Assembly: GCF_964204645.1 (NCBI RefSeq)
Contig: NC_134030.1
Coordinates: 18,669,110-18,733,109, forward strand
Source of the DNA: Tubulanus polymorphus
Taxonomy: Eukaryota; Nemertea; Palaeonemertea; Tubulaniformes; Tubulanidae
DNA: 64,000 nt
Direction of reading: 5' to 3'
Below the pieces are notes generated by a model, which was given only the letters and a program-made list of their open reading frames with translations, was not told the DNA's origin and searched no databases. Shown one piece after another: positions 36,916 through 50,277 of the stretch (the stretch's first letter is position 1; every line of letters starts with the position of its first letter). A program made the translations under genes and the position numbers.

Positions 36916-39900
36916 CCTAAACTTGGTTATTACACAAGGACTGATGGGAAACCCTTGAGCTACACAGAGTGGTTTAAACCAACGGGAAACGAAACGATAC
37001 CAGCAGTTATTCGAGGATTGATATCTTCTCAACGAAAACAACCGATAAATGACGTCAATACGCCGTGTACGGCGATGATACTGAATAACCCACGAGGATC
37101 GGCGAACTGGATTCGATTCCCGTGTCAAATCGAAGACGACCACACGAGTTTCATGTGTGAATTTGACGGAGTTGATGTTGGAGAAAAACGGGGAAATGCA
37201 ACTGTCAACAGTAGTGAATATGGACCAATTGAAATGATGTTTTCATTTAATTATATTCCGAGAAACAATTCACCGTGTAGACGAGGTTGGCTTGGTTTAG
37301 CCGGACAGTGTTATCAGATACTGACTGACTGGACAAACAAACAGGGTTTGGATATCAGAGGACCGAGAGAAATGTGTCGTGAAATCTACGGAGAAATAAC
37401 TCATCACGAATCTGACATCATTAAAAACATAATTGAAACATTGCACTATCGGCACCAGTATGACGCTATACTGACCTCTGGTGACAGAATTATAAAACCA
37501 ATAATCACTAGAGATGACATAACTCATACGCAGATAGTTAAATGGATGATAAAACAGTTCGATAATGTCACAGATGTAGCGCATTCAGTGCTATGTTCCT
37601 ATAATGTAGCTGGTGATGAGTTGGCTTCTACAAGCGGTTGTAAATCGTGGCAGTTTAAATGTAACGATCAAAGGTGTATCAGCGACCATCGCGTATGTGA
37701 TACTAGAAACGACTGTGAACACGGTGAAGATGAACTCGATTGTTCGGGTTCAAACTTACACAGTCAGTTCCACTGCGCAGATGGACGAGTTGTATCAATA
37801 AGTGGTTTGTGTAATTTCATAAATTATTGTGTTGATGGTTCTGATGAGAACTCGTGTCGTCATCCTCCGTGTTTGTCCGAGCAATTTCGCTGCATGAGTG
37901 GTCAATGTGTCAGTAAGTATAAAAGATGTGACGGAGTAACTGATTGTAAAGACGGCCCCGATGAAATTGAATGCACCTCTCAACTGTGCCAGGGGTTTTT
38001 GTGCAACAGTGGAGACTGTATCAGTTATCAGTTGTATCAGGATGGTGTCGTGGATTGCAGTGGAAGTCTTGAAGAAGATGAATTAGTAACAAATGCTAAT
38101 GTTACGTTGAATCCTACAGTTAACTGTAATGATGGAAACCTATGTACGACTAACTTCACAGATCTCTGTACGGATTCCGATGAACAAAGATGTTCTTTCG
38201 ATTCTCCTCATTGCTATTCTAGACGTCACAGGTGTATTTTGGAGAGAATGACAAATGGTTACCCAGTTTGTAGAAATCTTCAGCATATATTGAGATGTGA
38301 AACATTTGATTGTCCAGCTGGTACTGTAAAATGTTCAGCATCTTACTGTATACCGATGGGACAGGTGTGCGATGGTCGATCCGATTGTCCTAATTCAGAA
38401 GACGAGGGAAACTGCGAGACTATGTCATGTCCCGGCATGTTCAAATGTGGCCAGGAAAACCGATGCATTCCTCAATCTGAAGTTTGTGATGGTGTTGTGA
38501 ATTGTAACCATACTACTGATGACGAGGCTTTCTGTAACGTAAAGTGTCCTGGGGGTTGTAAATGTCAAGGCCTTTTGATCGACTGCGGAAATGCCGGTTA
38601 AACAAATATTACCGATCTTTTTTCGGCATCAACTCGAGTTCTGATTCTGTCGAATAACACAATTTTCCTGGAGATATCGACATTTGTTTCATATGATTAT
38701 CTTCGTTTGCTCAACATCTCCTTAAATAAATTGTTTTATATTTTACCAAATGCATTCTCAAAGCTGCATAATCTATACACATTAGACCTGACATATAACA
38801 ACGTAACATCATTATACACAAATACATTCACCGGGCTGTATAGTTTGAAAGAGTTATTCATAACTAAAAATCCACTACGTCATTTAGCGGACGATACGTT
38901 CCAAGAGTTGAGATCACTTAGATCTCTCGATCTTCACGGACTTTTCTTGGTTTTACTTGGAGGAAATGTGTTTAGAGGTTTATCTACATTACAGTCTTTG
39001 AATATCAGCAGTAACAGCATTCATCATATTTCACGATATGCCTTTGTCGGTTTATCTTCACTTGAAATTCTAGATATCAGCAACAACTACAAAGTTATTT
39101 CTGTCGACAGAACGGTTTTCAATAATCTGACATCATTGCGCTCCTTACGGTCTGACGCCTACAAGTTTTGCTGCATGGTTCCGAGTGTTGACCGGTGCAT
39201 TCCCGAAGCAGATCAATTTTCATCCTGCTCTGATCTGATGGGTAACACGGCCCTCAGAGCCATCATCTGGGTCATCTCTACGTTCAGTTTCTTTCTGAAC
39301 AGTATCGTCATTTTATTCCGTGTTCGATCATTTCGACTTTCATCCAGCGAAAAGCGTAACATATCTTCTGACATCATTATCATCAGTATCGCAGCTTGTG
39401 ATTTTCTGATGTCGATTTATTTGTTTCTGATTGCGGGAGCTGACTACGTGTATAAAGGAGTTTATTTCCTATATTCTGAAACTTGGACGGACAGTTCATT
39501 GTGTAGTTTCGCTGGTGTTATGGTTACTATTTCTTGTGAAGGCTCATTGACGTTTCTATTCATTCTAACGCGTCACAGATATTCAAATATCGTTGATCCA
39601 TTTTCTGGAAGCTCGATTACATCTCCGAGATATGTGTCCATTATTTCTTGCCTATGTTGGCTCATCGTAGGTGTAATTTCTTTAATACCACTGTCACAAT
39701 CGACTTATTTCGGCAATAAATTTTACGGATCTACTGGAGTTTGCTTACCTATGAATTTAATTTCAATTGATAGCAATGCCTGGCAATATTCATTCGCTAT
39801 TTTTGCCGTGTTTAACTCGGTCGTACTTGCTTCAATAATGATGACGTATGCACAGATGTACAGACTCGTATCCGGAAGCAGGTCCGGCTCGGGTAGAGCT

Positions 39901-40146
39901 GATCCTACCGAATTGATTCTGGCACGTAGAAGTTTAGTGATAAATCTGTGTAATTTATTTTGCTGGTTACCGATAATCGTCGTTCAGTTTTGCGCTGTAT
40001 TCCGAGTAGAAATACCGAACCAAGTGGCGGCTTGGTTGGCGGTACTTTTCCTACCGATCAACTCGTCACTGAATCCACTTCTTTACACCATCCTCACTAT
40101 CGATATAGAATCAATACGAGCAAAAATCAAACGCCGAAACTATTAG
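36916..40146 (+). CDS. R4 exon 3: lectin end, lectin-like domain 2, LDLa, LRR, 7TM (nonsense at 38599)
   Basis: 1,077 codons in one frame, with a single TAA at 38599-38601 where R1 has TTA. The LDLa repeats contain EFRC/QFRC-type starts and CDG-x-x-D/N-C-x-x-x-x-DE boxes. The 7TM region begins after SSCSDLMGNTALRAIIW. Confidence 0.85.
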
Positions 40147-40428
40147 AAGAAACGGCAATTAAATGAAATCCTAACTCTCGTGTGCATTGATTGGCCTGCA
40201 TGTAAGTTATAATGTATTTGAAGTCTTTTTAAACCGCGTGTATTGGCTTAGTTCTTATGGTATTTTTCTTTCATCTTCAATGATCTGGTCCCCCTTAGAG
40301 GTCGTCCATTAATTCTCTCTTTGTTTGAAACATTACAATTATGTAATAATTACATTAAATAACATATTGAATTGAAACGGGCGACATGCGCACCGACAAA
40401 AAGATGGCAGAAAACTAATTTTTTAGAA

Positions 40429-40434
40429 AATAAA
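40429..40434 (+). terminator. Candidate polyadenylation signal of R4
   Basis: AATAAA about 280 bases after the stop, matching the site after R1. Confidence 0.3.
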
Positions 40435-41374
40435 TCCTATCCTGTCCAAATACACTCCTATGATCTGAACTTAACCGCTGCAGTTTCGAAATTTTTTAAC
40501 AATCAATATTCTATTTCGAATATTTGAGATACAAAGGAAAAGAAACATAGACCTACGTATTCACTTGAAGAAATAAATTTACCGTCAATTATAAATAGGT
40601 GAATTTTAAACTGTATTTTGAAATTTATCTACCAGTAAAAGCCTTCTATAAGGACATATATCCATATCTACGTTACACAGTCGAAGTCTAAAGTGTATCA
40701 TTCCACAGTAACTGTTAGGATTTTACCAATTTCATCGTAGCAAAGTAAGAAGCCGGAGTGTATTGCATTCAACTAACTCATAATCAGTACTTAACGCTAC
40801 CTCGGGATACAATTTACCAATCCCAGCATAAAAATCTTGAAAATTAAGCTACACAAAGAAATACCCTAGTTTTTCGTCAGAATTGTTTCTGGTGAGCGAT
40901 TTTTCTATTTCTTTTAAGAAAAATGCAATCAAAAGCTCAACCAGATTCTTAGAAGAGACGCGGGAGGGATTATTTCTTTTACCAATGCCAAACAAAGACT
41001 CAGAAAAAATTACAGAAACAGTATTGATTTCTTTCTCCGAAGATTATCCACAGAGAGGACGTGTTTAATCTAGTGTAGAATAAGTAAACCGTGGTCAGAA
41101 GAGTGAACCATGATAATAGATAACAGGCCAGGTAAATACCATAGATTAGATTGAGAAAAAAGTTATGGGTTTAGATTGCGACATACAGTTAACCGCTTCT
41201 ATACCACTCTCTTATACCACCATTTACACCAAACGCCAGGTTTTCTCTATGTACGGAATATTTAACTTGACATCTGAAAAAAAAACAACCCAGATATAAT
41301 GCTCTCGTTTCCCGCCAACACGTTTCCACAGTACAGTCAAATACAATTTTAAATGCAAGGTAAAACAGCCCCGA

Positions 41375-41640
41375 TATGTGGCAGGGTTTATAACAGCGTT
41401 CCTACCAGCTCAGCTAGTGGGAATATTCTCTTTGTAACAGCGGCAGTGTCTGCCTTGGACGCCAGGCTTCGAGAGTTCGAACCTCGGGAAGGATAGATAT
41501 TTCTACCTGTTACATTCGGCGCCTGTCCGGGCCGAAGGCCACCGAAAATTTTGAGTTACGTCTCTTTAGTACCACAGCAGACCTACGGCAGTCATAAATG
41601 AATGACGATGAAATCGTGAAGGAAGCACGTTTCTCCCGGT
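41375..41640 (+). repeat. tRNA-derived SINE-like element (copy 2)
   Basis: Duplicate of 6630-6900, with the same A-box-like and B-box-like stretches (gagttcgaacctc near 41472). Confidence 0.5.
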
Positions 41641-42096
41641 TTTTACATATAAAATGAAAACTTGGGCATTTATCCTTGTTAGGGAATCAATAACATACAC
41701 ATGTATATCTCATAGAGTGATTGAAGACACTTAATTAACTCATCTGAAGTGACCCAACGTTGCTCAGATTTCTTTCTGCTTCTGGTCCTTTAAAATGACA
41801 AAAATCGAACTTTGTAATAGCCGACGAATTAGGGACTGTTTGCCGTTCATGTTCGGGTCCTAGAACCTTTCATATAAACCGACGTGACGGGCGCGTCATG
41901 TGCTGTTACAATGTGATGACACCCGGCAACTAACGTTCTCGTCGTTAGCTGTTTCCAGCGTTTTCGCTTTATTTGTGGATATTCAAGGACTGAGCATGTC
42001 GATGTATACAAAGTAAAGTAACACTAGAAGCTAGTACTGAAAGGTCGAAACGAGAGAATTTTATTGGAAATGTATATTTTATTATAACCATGCAGA

Positions 42097-42698
42097 TTAA
42101 GGATTACCAGATATCGGATTGTCCTTTATTACAGCCGCCCGGTCATAGTTCACCTCGTCTACCACCATTTCAACTGGTCTTTGTATTTTTTCTTTGCCAG
42201 TGGCTTTGCGTTTGCTTTGGTCGTTACATTGGCCTTGCCTTTGCCCCTGACGTCTGCGATGAGGCAGATAAAGCTGATCTGGGTTAGGTCTTCGCCCAGC
42301 ATGTGCGCTAAGGCCATCTATCGTGGTATAAGTTTTTCCTTCCACAGTGTTTCCACCCTGCGGAGTAGTAAGTGATCGCGGAGTGTTGCTTGTCTATTTA
42401 TCAGAGAACTGTTCCGGAGTGGTTCCACTCTGCGGAGTAGAAAATGGTCCTGGAGTGTTGCTTGTCCATTGATCAGATGTATAATCGTCCTTTACTTTAT
42501 CTGCTGGGTCATTGTCCGTCGCTTTTACTTTCACTGTAGCTGGTCTTAACCTTTGCCTTCGAAGTGGATCTCGTTCAGGTTTTCGCCAAGTCTGTGCACA
42601 GGGTCATCTACCATAATATTAGCAGCTCCCCAAATATGACTAAATTGAGCATGCGCAATTACCATCAGAATGATCGCTAGCGTAAAAACCTTCAGCAT
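42097..42698 (-). pseudogene. Decayed or spliced secreted-protein locus with repeated Thr/Pro-rich module (copy 2)
   Basis: Almost base-identical to 7345-7946, including the signal peptide, the frame change after FEGKG and the in-frame TAG between TSNTP modules. The lesions therefore predate the block duplication, or they are introns and not lesions. Confidence 0.4.
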
Positions 42699-43194
42699 CG
42701 CGATTTTCTCTGAAAGAGAAGATTTAAACATAAACATATCTTAATATGATTTTCGGCGTTTAGCCGTACCATTTAGCAAAATAATAGGAACTCATAATGA
42801 CTTAATGCCTTATTCACTTATCATAAGTTTGAAATTTGCTTATACGTTAAACGTTTCTACATTTACGTAATGAATGACTATGACTGAAGAGCTTGATGAT
42901 AAAAGTTCTTTTTCAGAATATTCGTATTCTATCCCGAATATTTTGATTTTTGAGCTTCAAAATCGATTGAATTTGCATAATTCAGTTGCAGATAAACCCC
43001 CCATTGTGCGTGGTGGGTTGTCAGCAGCATTGGGAAAACGTGAAACTATTCTTATCTGTGCTTATAGTCTAAGCTTTCAAATCAGTTTTAACCACAAACC
43101 TATGTATTTTTCGTGGCGATTTATTGAAATTCGTTTTAACTTTTTTTCACGAAAATTAATCGCCGCTGGGCGACTTAAAGACCTTATGCAGAAT

Positions 43195-43280
43195 GTCTCT
43201 GTGAGTGTTACTGTGAGTGTTACTGTGAGTGTCTATGTGAGTGTTACTGTGAGTGCCAATGTGAGTGTTACTGTGAGTGG
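43195..43280 (+). repeat. Short tandem repeat, gtgagtgttact units (copy 2)
   Basis: Same as 8443-8527. Confidence 0.7.
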
Positions 43281-43362
43281 TCTACTAATGAAATTTTCAA
43301 TTTTGATATTATCTACATATAATACAATGTATAATACTATAAGATGATTTAATATAATGTAA

Positions 43363-44045
43363 TTGGCCTGATCAATAAACTTAGTAACCCTAGTGTTCGC
43401 CTGTGTATTAAACGCAGTAACTCTAGTATTGGCCTGTTGAATAAACGTAGAAACCCTTGTGTTGGCCTGTTAATAAACGTAGCTACCCTAGTGTTCGCCT
43501 GTGTATTAAACGCAGTAACTCTAGTGTTGGCCTGGTGAATAAACGTAGAAACCCTTGTGTTGGCCTGTTAATAAACGTAGCTACCCTAGTGTTCGCCTGC
43601 TTAATTAACGTAATTACTCTAGTGTTGGCCTGTTGAATAAACTTAGAAACCCTTGTGTTGGCCTGTTAATAGACGTAGCTACCCTAGTGTTGGCCTGCTT
43701 AATTAACGTAATTACTCTAGCGTTGGCCTGGTGAATAAACGCAGAAACCCAAACCCTGGCCTGTTTGATAAACGTAGTTTATGAATGAACGTGCTGAATG
43801 AACGCAGTTACCCTAGTATTGGCCTAGTGAATGAATGTAGTTACCCTAGTGTTTGCCTGATGAATAAACGTAGTAATCCTAGTGTTGGCCTGTTTGATAA
43901 ACGTAGTTACCCTAATGTCGGCCTGTTTAATAAACGCAGTTACCCTAGTGTTGGCCTGTTTAATAAACGCAGTTACCCTAGTGTTGGTCTGATTAATAAA
44001 CGTAGTTACCCTAGTGATGGCCTGGTAGGTAAACGCAGTTACCCG
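43363..44045 (+). repeat. 33-bp minisatellite array (copy 2, about 20 units)
   Basis: Same unit as 8611-9619 with roughly ten units fewer, lost from the higher-order alternating part. The 3' block of eight pure 33-bp units is kept. Confidence 0.9.
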
Positions 44046-45250
44046 TAAAACTAACTTCTCATTGAAAATTGACGAATTCAAGAACTTCACGAACCTATTT
44101 TCATATTGTTTCCTCTGATTTCGATAGATTTTATGCCCGTGGTGTAAAACTGGATTGTCTGGAACTCGAACCGAAAAACCGGTTAATTAGAGCCGCCAAC
44201 CACAAACCTATCCAGAACCAATTTTTGAAGGCCATTTTCATTTTTCAAAAGGTAAACCGTTAGTCAAAGTTTACGTATCAAATTAGAATAGGGTGATAAG
44301 TTTGTTTGCTTCTTTTTTGCCGAGTAACTTCTCGAATTGTAACAGGAAATATCAGTAAATGGAAGATGGCGTTTTCATACCAGAGGACGAGAGGACGACA
44401 CGTCACTCATCACCACAAGCAATTTTTTTCCCTAATGAATGGGAGACAGTGAGTTCCAAACAGAAAAAAGTGATGTTAAAGAAAATCAATATTATTGTCC
44501 TTATTGTAAAAAATACATTGATAAATCTAATAAATCTCGGCATGAAAAAACTGTAAATCATAAAAAAATGTTATAGATTTTGAGACACCAGAAAATTCCA
44601 ATGAAAGAAAAGAACAATTAGAAAATATGAAAAAAGATGAAATTAAATGTAATGTTTGTAATGAATTTATAGCAAAAAGGAATTATAAAAGACATCTCGA
44701 ATCACAAAAACACCAAAAAATTTTAATATAAATGTTTTAGGAACATAATATTTTGATTATAAACCACAACAAGTAAAAAAAAAACAGTTTCAAACACTAA
44801 ATCTATTTCAAATAAACCTTATATGGAAAATGTTAGAAATTATATCGATTCGCTAGAAATAAAAGATACAATTGAAATTTTAGAAACATTACGTAGTAAA
44901 ATTGGTCCTTTAGCTATTATATTTAGATTTTTTAAAGGTGCAACAATAGAAGATTATAATAAATATATTGAAATTTTTATAAAATCAGAAGCAAAAATGG
45001 ATTATAATATTCAAACACATTCTGAAGATATAATTTCAAAAACACAAATAAAAGAGAAATTAGAAAAAAATATTTAATGAATTTAAACGTCATATTGAAG
45101 AAAGATATTTTGAGGGTTCTGGTTTAACATTGCATGAAATTATATTTTTAGATTTTAATATTTATAATACAAAAAGGAATAAAGCATCAAAAAGTAATAC
45201 AATGTTTAAAAATGATTCAAACTTTACAGCAGAAAAGGATATTAAAGGGC

Positions 45251-45884
45251 ACATGCCCACTAAATAGAATATCATATAAAAGTCATTCTTTAAAGTAATA
45301 TATTCACAAATTATAAATATGCTACTGATTTTAATTTTAGTTTAGCCTTCTCTGAGAAATAAGACTTTTAAATCGGCAATTTCAGCACGTGCTCACTGTT
45401 ATTGTTTATGTGTGCAGGTGCGTGTTTCTGACGTCATATTTGTTGAACGCTAACTGTTTCTAGTCATTTCACTGGACATTTCAAAGGTCATTTTATCCTC
45501 TCGGAAGATTTTTAGAATAAATGAATTCTAAACTATTGTATATGTTGGTGCCATTATATATGACATAATAAATATATATTAGTGGGTGTATTATATAGCT
45601 GTGATTAAAGCAAACAAATGATGTTGATTTTATAGATTTTATATAGGCTACTGCGCACTGTGAGCACACACGTGCTTGGGTTTATAACAAAGATACCGTC
45701 AAAAATAGCGCCGACTGCGGAATGTAGGTGAACTACGTAAGTCAAGAATAATTAAACGTCTAATTAAGAGCTAATCTGTCATCTTCGTTCGATCAGTCAC
45801 ATCTCAGGTTGTTATTTGTATACAAAAGCAGCATTTGGTTTACTAGTCACGAAAAGTACAATTTATTGGGCATGTGCCCTTTAA
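45251..45884. mobile_element. TTAA-flanked MITE nested in Maverick-like element (copy 2)
   Basis: Duplicate of 10891-11525 with the same AGGGCACATGCCC / GGGCATGTGCCCT ends and TTAA flanks. Ends are accurate to a few bases. Confidence 0.75.
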
Positions 45885-46079
45885 AGCATGATCTTATGTT
45901 GAATTACCATTCACAACAAAAGCAGTAATAAATGTTCAAAATGAAGATAATAAATTTTCCTATGGTCACTTAATAGTTGTTTACACCCAACAGAAGATAA
46001 TACGCATAGTTTTAAAATAACAGATTATCGGAAATATGAAACATTTTATAAAATTGATTAATATTCAGTAAGTATAAAG

Positions 46080-46500
46080 ATGATTCCTAAAATAGAAAAA
46101 GTTAATAATTTAAAAATAAATGTATTCGAATTAATGCAATTACCAGAGACAAAAGGTGAAAATGTTAAAGATTATACATTAGAAGCTTTATATTTAACAG
46201 AATATTATGATGATAAAAATGTTATACATTTATTATACTATAAAAAAGATGAAAATGAGCATTATATGTGGTTAAAACAAATAGATTTATTCTTTAGATT
46301 TTGAATCGTTAAATAAAGAATTAACTGATCAAGATAGATAAGTAATATACAACAAAAAGCAAATTTTAAAATCGATGGATAAAGGAAATGAACTAAATGG
46401 AGATACAATTTAAGACCCTCCAACTATACTTAAAATCAGATGTTATGATGTTGGCTGATATATTTGAAAAATTTAGAGAAGTTAATTTAAATAATTTGTT
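46080..46500 (+). pseudogene. Family-B DNA polymerase fragments of Maverick-like element (copy 2)
   Basis: Contains the INVFELMQLPETKGENVKDY and ENEHYMWLKQID segments and the exonuclease-type YLKSDVMMLADIFEKFR motif, in broken frames as in copy 1. Confidence 0.55.
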
Positions 46501-47795
46501 GATCCTTGTTATTGTTATTCAAGTCCTGGTTTTACCGACTAAAGAATTGAAAAACGACAATCATATCATTTTAATTTTGAGAATAAAAAAATTATTTATA
46601 ATGAAAATGCATCAAATATTGGTATTCAATGTGAATTTGATAATAATTATTCTTATAAAGATATTGGTATTCAATGTGATTTAGAAAATGAATTTAGAAA
46701 ATTCAATCCTAATGAAAGAGTGTATTGTTATTGCGGAGGTAAATATTTAGAATCACATAAATCGAAGCATTATCAAACAATTAAACATATCAATTATGGA
46801 AAGAATAATAATTCGACAATGAGTTGCATAATTAAAATCAATTTCATCTTCTTTAAGGTTTATTTGAAATAGATTTAGTTTTTGAAACTGGTTTTTTTAC
46901 TTGTTGAGGTTTATCATCAAAATATTCTGTTCCTAAAATATTTTTATTTAAATTTTGTTGGTGTTTTTGTGATTCGAGATGTCTTTTATAATTCATTTTT
47001 GCTATAAATTCATTACAAACATTACATTTAATTTCATCTTTTTTCATATTTTCTAATTGTTCTTTCCTTTCATTGGAATTTTCTGGTGTCTCAAATCTAT
47101 AACTTTTTTTAATGATTTACAGTTTTTCCATGCCGAGATTTATTAGATTTTTCAATGTATTTTTTACAATATGGACAATAATATTGATTTTCATTAACAT
47201 CACTTTTTTCTGTTTGGAACTCACTGTCTCCCATTTATTAGGGAAAAAATTACTTGTGGTGATGAGTGACGTGTCGTCCTCTCGTCCTCTGGTATGAAAA
47301 CGCCATATTCCAATTACTAATATCAAAATGTTAAAAAGAAATAATTCCAACATTAGTCATCCGGACGAAACAATGATCTAAAATGGGGGAGAATAGTTAA
47401 GATAGGCCTAAGCGAAAACTTAAGAATCGGAGCCGGTTTTCACGAACGCGTGAACTGCAGTGTATGAATCAGTGAATATCTTTGACCTTGGTGGATTTAT
47501 CAAACATGCAGAAAACTTGTGCACAGTATGTATGTACAGGTATAACAAGCCCTTTTTCTACTGTAACTGCCTCGAGGCATTTAATATATGTGCATTGCTG
47601 AGTTGACTGCAGGCAAGTTTTATTCATCCCTCGATCTCTCGGTTCAGAACTTAATGGTAGGGTGGCTCTTGAGGAATTTCTGACTCGACAACACAAATTT
47701 TCTGATTGGATGAGGTCGCACCCTGATCGGGCCAATAAACGATTCTGCGAAACTAAAGGAGTTCCGTTCATTGTATCGTGTTGACGCTGTTCGGT

Positions 47796-49001
47796 ATGGA
47801 TCGACTGAGAGCGCTGTTTCTAGCGTCGCTGATCGTCTGGCGAGTTAACATCGCACACGCTGATCTGTCTGACTCTGTGACGATCAGTTCGTCTTGTAAC
47901 AACACTTGGTACCCCGTCGATTCTACGTCCGGTTACATCGTTTCACCGAATTACCCGTCGTTTACGCGCGATGTTGAATGTCGTTGGTTCGTGAACAGTT
48001 CCTTACCGGGAACTTTCAACATCAAACTATACTATGACATCGAGCCGTCAATATTCTGTAGTGATAACTACCTTCTCGTCGGTGAGTTCGATAACAGATT
48101 CTGCGGTGATGGAGAACATGAAATCCGCCGTAACGGTTTGATCTCGCTGTTGTTTAGGAGTAATATCGATGGTGCGCGAGGTAGTCGGGTTTATATCATA
48201 TATCGTTATGAACGAAGTCGATTGAAAGTCAGTCACATCTGTGGCGTGACATCTAATACTCTCAGATTAAAGAAAATTATTACATTGGAGGGATACAAAT
48301 ATTCTATAAGCCATCTAGAGAATTGTCGTTTGTTCCTGGAATGGATGGAGATGCCAGTTGGTTTCGCAATGAACCTGACTTTGGTCAAGATTAGTTTTGG
48401 AATGCATTTATCTGCTGATCCCGCGGGGACTGGTAAAATCTACGACGGATGGAACAGCAGCAGTGAACCTATAGCTCTCATACCAGTACAAACCGGTCAT
48501 CCAGCTTCATCATTCTATACTAAGACAAGTAAAACTATTATCTCTATGCTTGAATATAGACTGGATTTAAATTTTCAACTTTTGGTTCAGATGTATAAAA
48601 TATCTGATTGGAACGTCTCTAATCCGTTAATTCAAATCTCTAATAACGAGTCTCGAGTGCTCATTCCTGATGACAACAGTTTACACGTAATAACCCGATC
48701 GAAACACTTACACTGCTGGTCTATCACAGTGCAGGTGTTACAGTACGTCGTCTTCAACTGGACACGTGATCTCACCACATCCGGTGACGTCATTGGTGTA
48801 TATAAACTAGAAGGGTTACGCGTTGTAGGAACTGATATTTTACTCGGTTACAACTACCTGGAATCACTGAGTGTTAAATCTGACGGCTTTCTCGTCATAC
48901 TGTGCGTTTTGATGAGCGCTGATGTGATGATGTCGAAACTAGAAATATCCTACAAAATCAATTCACTAACAATAGGTAATTTAGACGTTGGGAAATCAGT
49001 G
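47796..49001 (+). CDS. R5 exon 1: signal peptide, CUB 1, CUB-like modules
   Basis: 402 open codons from ATG 47796 (MDRLRALFLASLIVW) to gtg|gtaagt. Confidence 0.8.
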
Positions 49002-49267
49002 GTAAGTACTTCATCGTGATATCTGTATTGTCGGTATTTACTTCACGATATTAAACTGCGTTCAGCAATTATTTCTTTCGAAAAATTAAAATGATGATGA
49101 AATGTAGGATTATTTCACATCGATATGTATCCTGTGCACGTTTAGTTTTAATGAAATGCACCCATCCAAATTGTCGTTCATATGAATCTACTTTTTGAAA
49201 TTTACAACGAGCATATAACATCTTAAGTAGCGATGGAACATTCATATGATTTTGTTTGTTGTCACAG

Positions 49268-50277
49268 GTACGCGACCCGCAGGAATGTTTACAATCATTC
49301 AGGCTATTTCCGTTTGTAAAAAGAAAAACGTTGACGTATCGAGTGATCGAATATAGGTTGAAATGGCGAGTGGAAATATTGGAAAAACGATTTAAACTGG
49401 CTGTCTTATCGAGAAACTGCGAGCGAGCTGGATTTTATATATATGATGGTGGTAATTTTACAGCTAGACGCTATGGTCCGTATTGTCCTGGTGGTACCTA
49501 TGGTCGGCCCGTCGTCAAGTTGATTACATCAGGAGGATCGGTTACTGTAGTAGGATACGCCTACGACTGGGATAATCAGCTAACAGTCAAGACTAACAAA
49601 CTTTCATGTATCGCGCTTCACGCTACTGATTGTGACGGGCATGTGTTTAAGGACGGAGAAAATCAGCTCAAAACGACGTCAGACTGTATCGTGATTCTAC
49701 CCGAAAACCGACGCCTTCCTTTAAGAAATATTTACATATTATCAGACCGTGAATATCAAATTGATGGATGTGCTCCAGAATATTTGACGTTCGGCGCGTG
49801 CCGGTCCTATATGAATATCAGCAGTAGTTTTATTAAGGAAAATACCTCAACAAGAACTGTGTTAAACAAGGTATCATTTAATAGTCCTTATCCTTTTTTG
49901 AGTCCTGACCGATTTATCAAACTGAGACGAAAGTGCTATGGAACAAAAAAGGCCGGTTTTAGCCACGGGTATATCCCTCATGATGTGTGTGGACTTGTGC
50001 AATCGCCGAACTATCCCGGGCCTGCCGGAATTACTGTTCAAAGAATATTCTATGCAGTCAGTTATAGATATCATAAGGGAAAATTTCGTTATTACAAATT
50101 CGTAATCAAATACATTGAAATGATTGAATGCGTTAAACAATCCAAATACTCTAAAGATGCAGTGTCGTTCGTACAATACTTTAGTGATACCGAAACAAAA
50201 TTCCAACACGTTACTGAAACCGAACACAAACAAACAATCTGTGGACGACACGCAGGGCATATACTTTACAGTCTGAT
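49268..50277 (+). CDS. R5 exon 2, 5' part before the transposon
   Basis: Open from gtcacag|gtacgc to the insertion within the CUB domain, just after GRHAGHILYSL. It has a seven-residue insertion (near 50187-50215) relative to other type-2 copies. Confidence 0.8.

Larger units (their letters stand above)
33543..40146 (+). pseudogene. R4: type-1 CUB/C-type lectin/LDLa/LRR 7TM receptor with frameshift and nonsense codon
   Basis: The only type-1 gene complete in the window. Exons are 33543-34740, 35533-36843 and 36916-40146, all phase 0. The signal peptide (MDRLRALFIASLVVW) and CUB 1 are nearly identical to type 2. The second module and the end of exon 1 are type-1 specific. There are two lesions. 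An extra base near 34234 shifts the frame in the second CUB-like module, and TTA became TAA at 38599-38601, just after the last LDLa repeat at the LRR cap. Everything else is open to the stop at 40144-40146, including the hinge, HRY, CWLP and NPLLY. Exon 2 is fully open, unlike in R1. Confidence 0.85.
44354..47318 (+). mobile_element. Maverick/Polinton-derived element with long terminal inverted repeats (copy 2)
   Basis: A 2.97-kb partner of 9928-12964, flanked by perfect 6-bp AATATC duplications (44348-44353 and 47319-47324). It has the same nested TTAA MITE and the same polymerase fragments. Extra small deletions (near 44970) and a frame change in the CFLW motif region (near 45953) show continued decay after duplication. 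Confidence 0.8.
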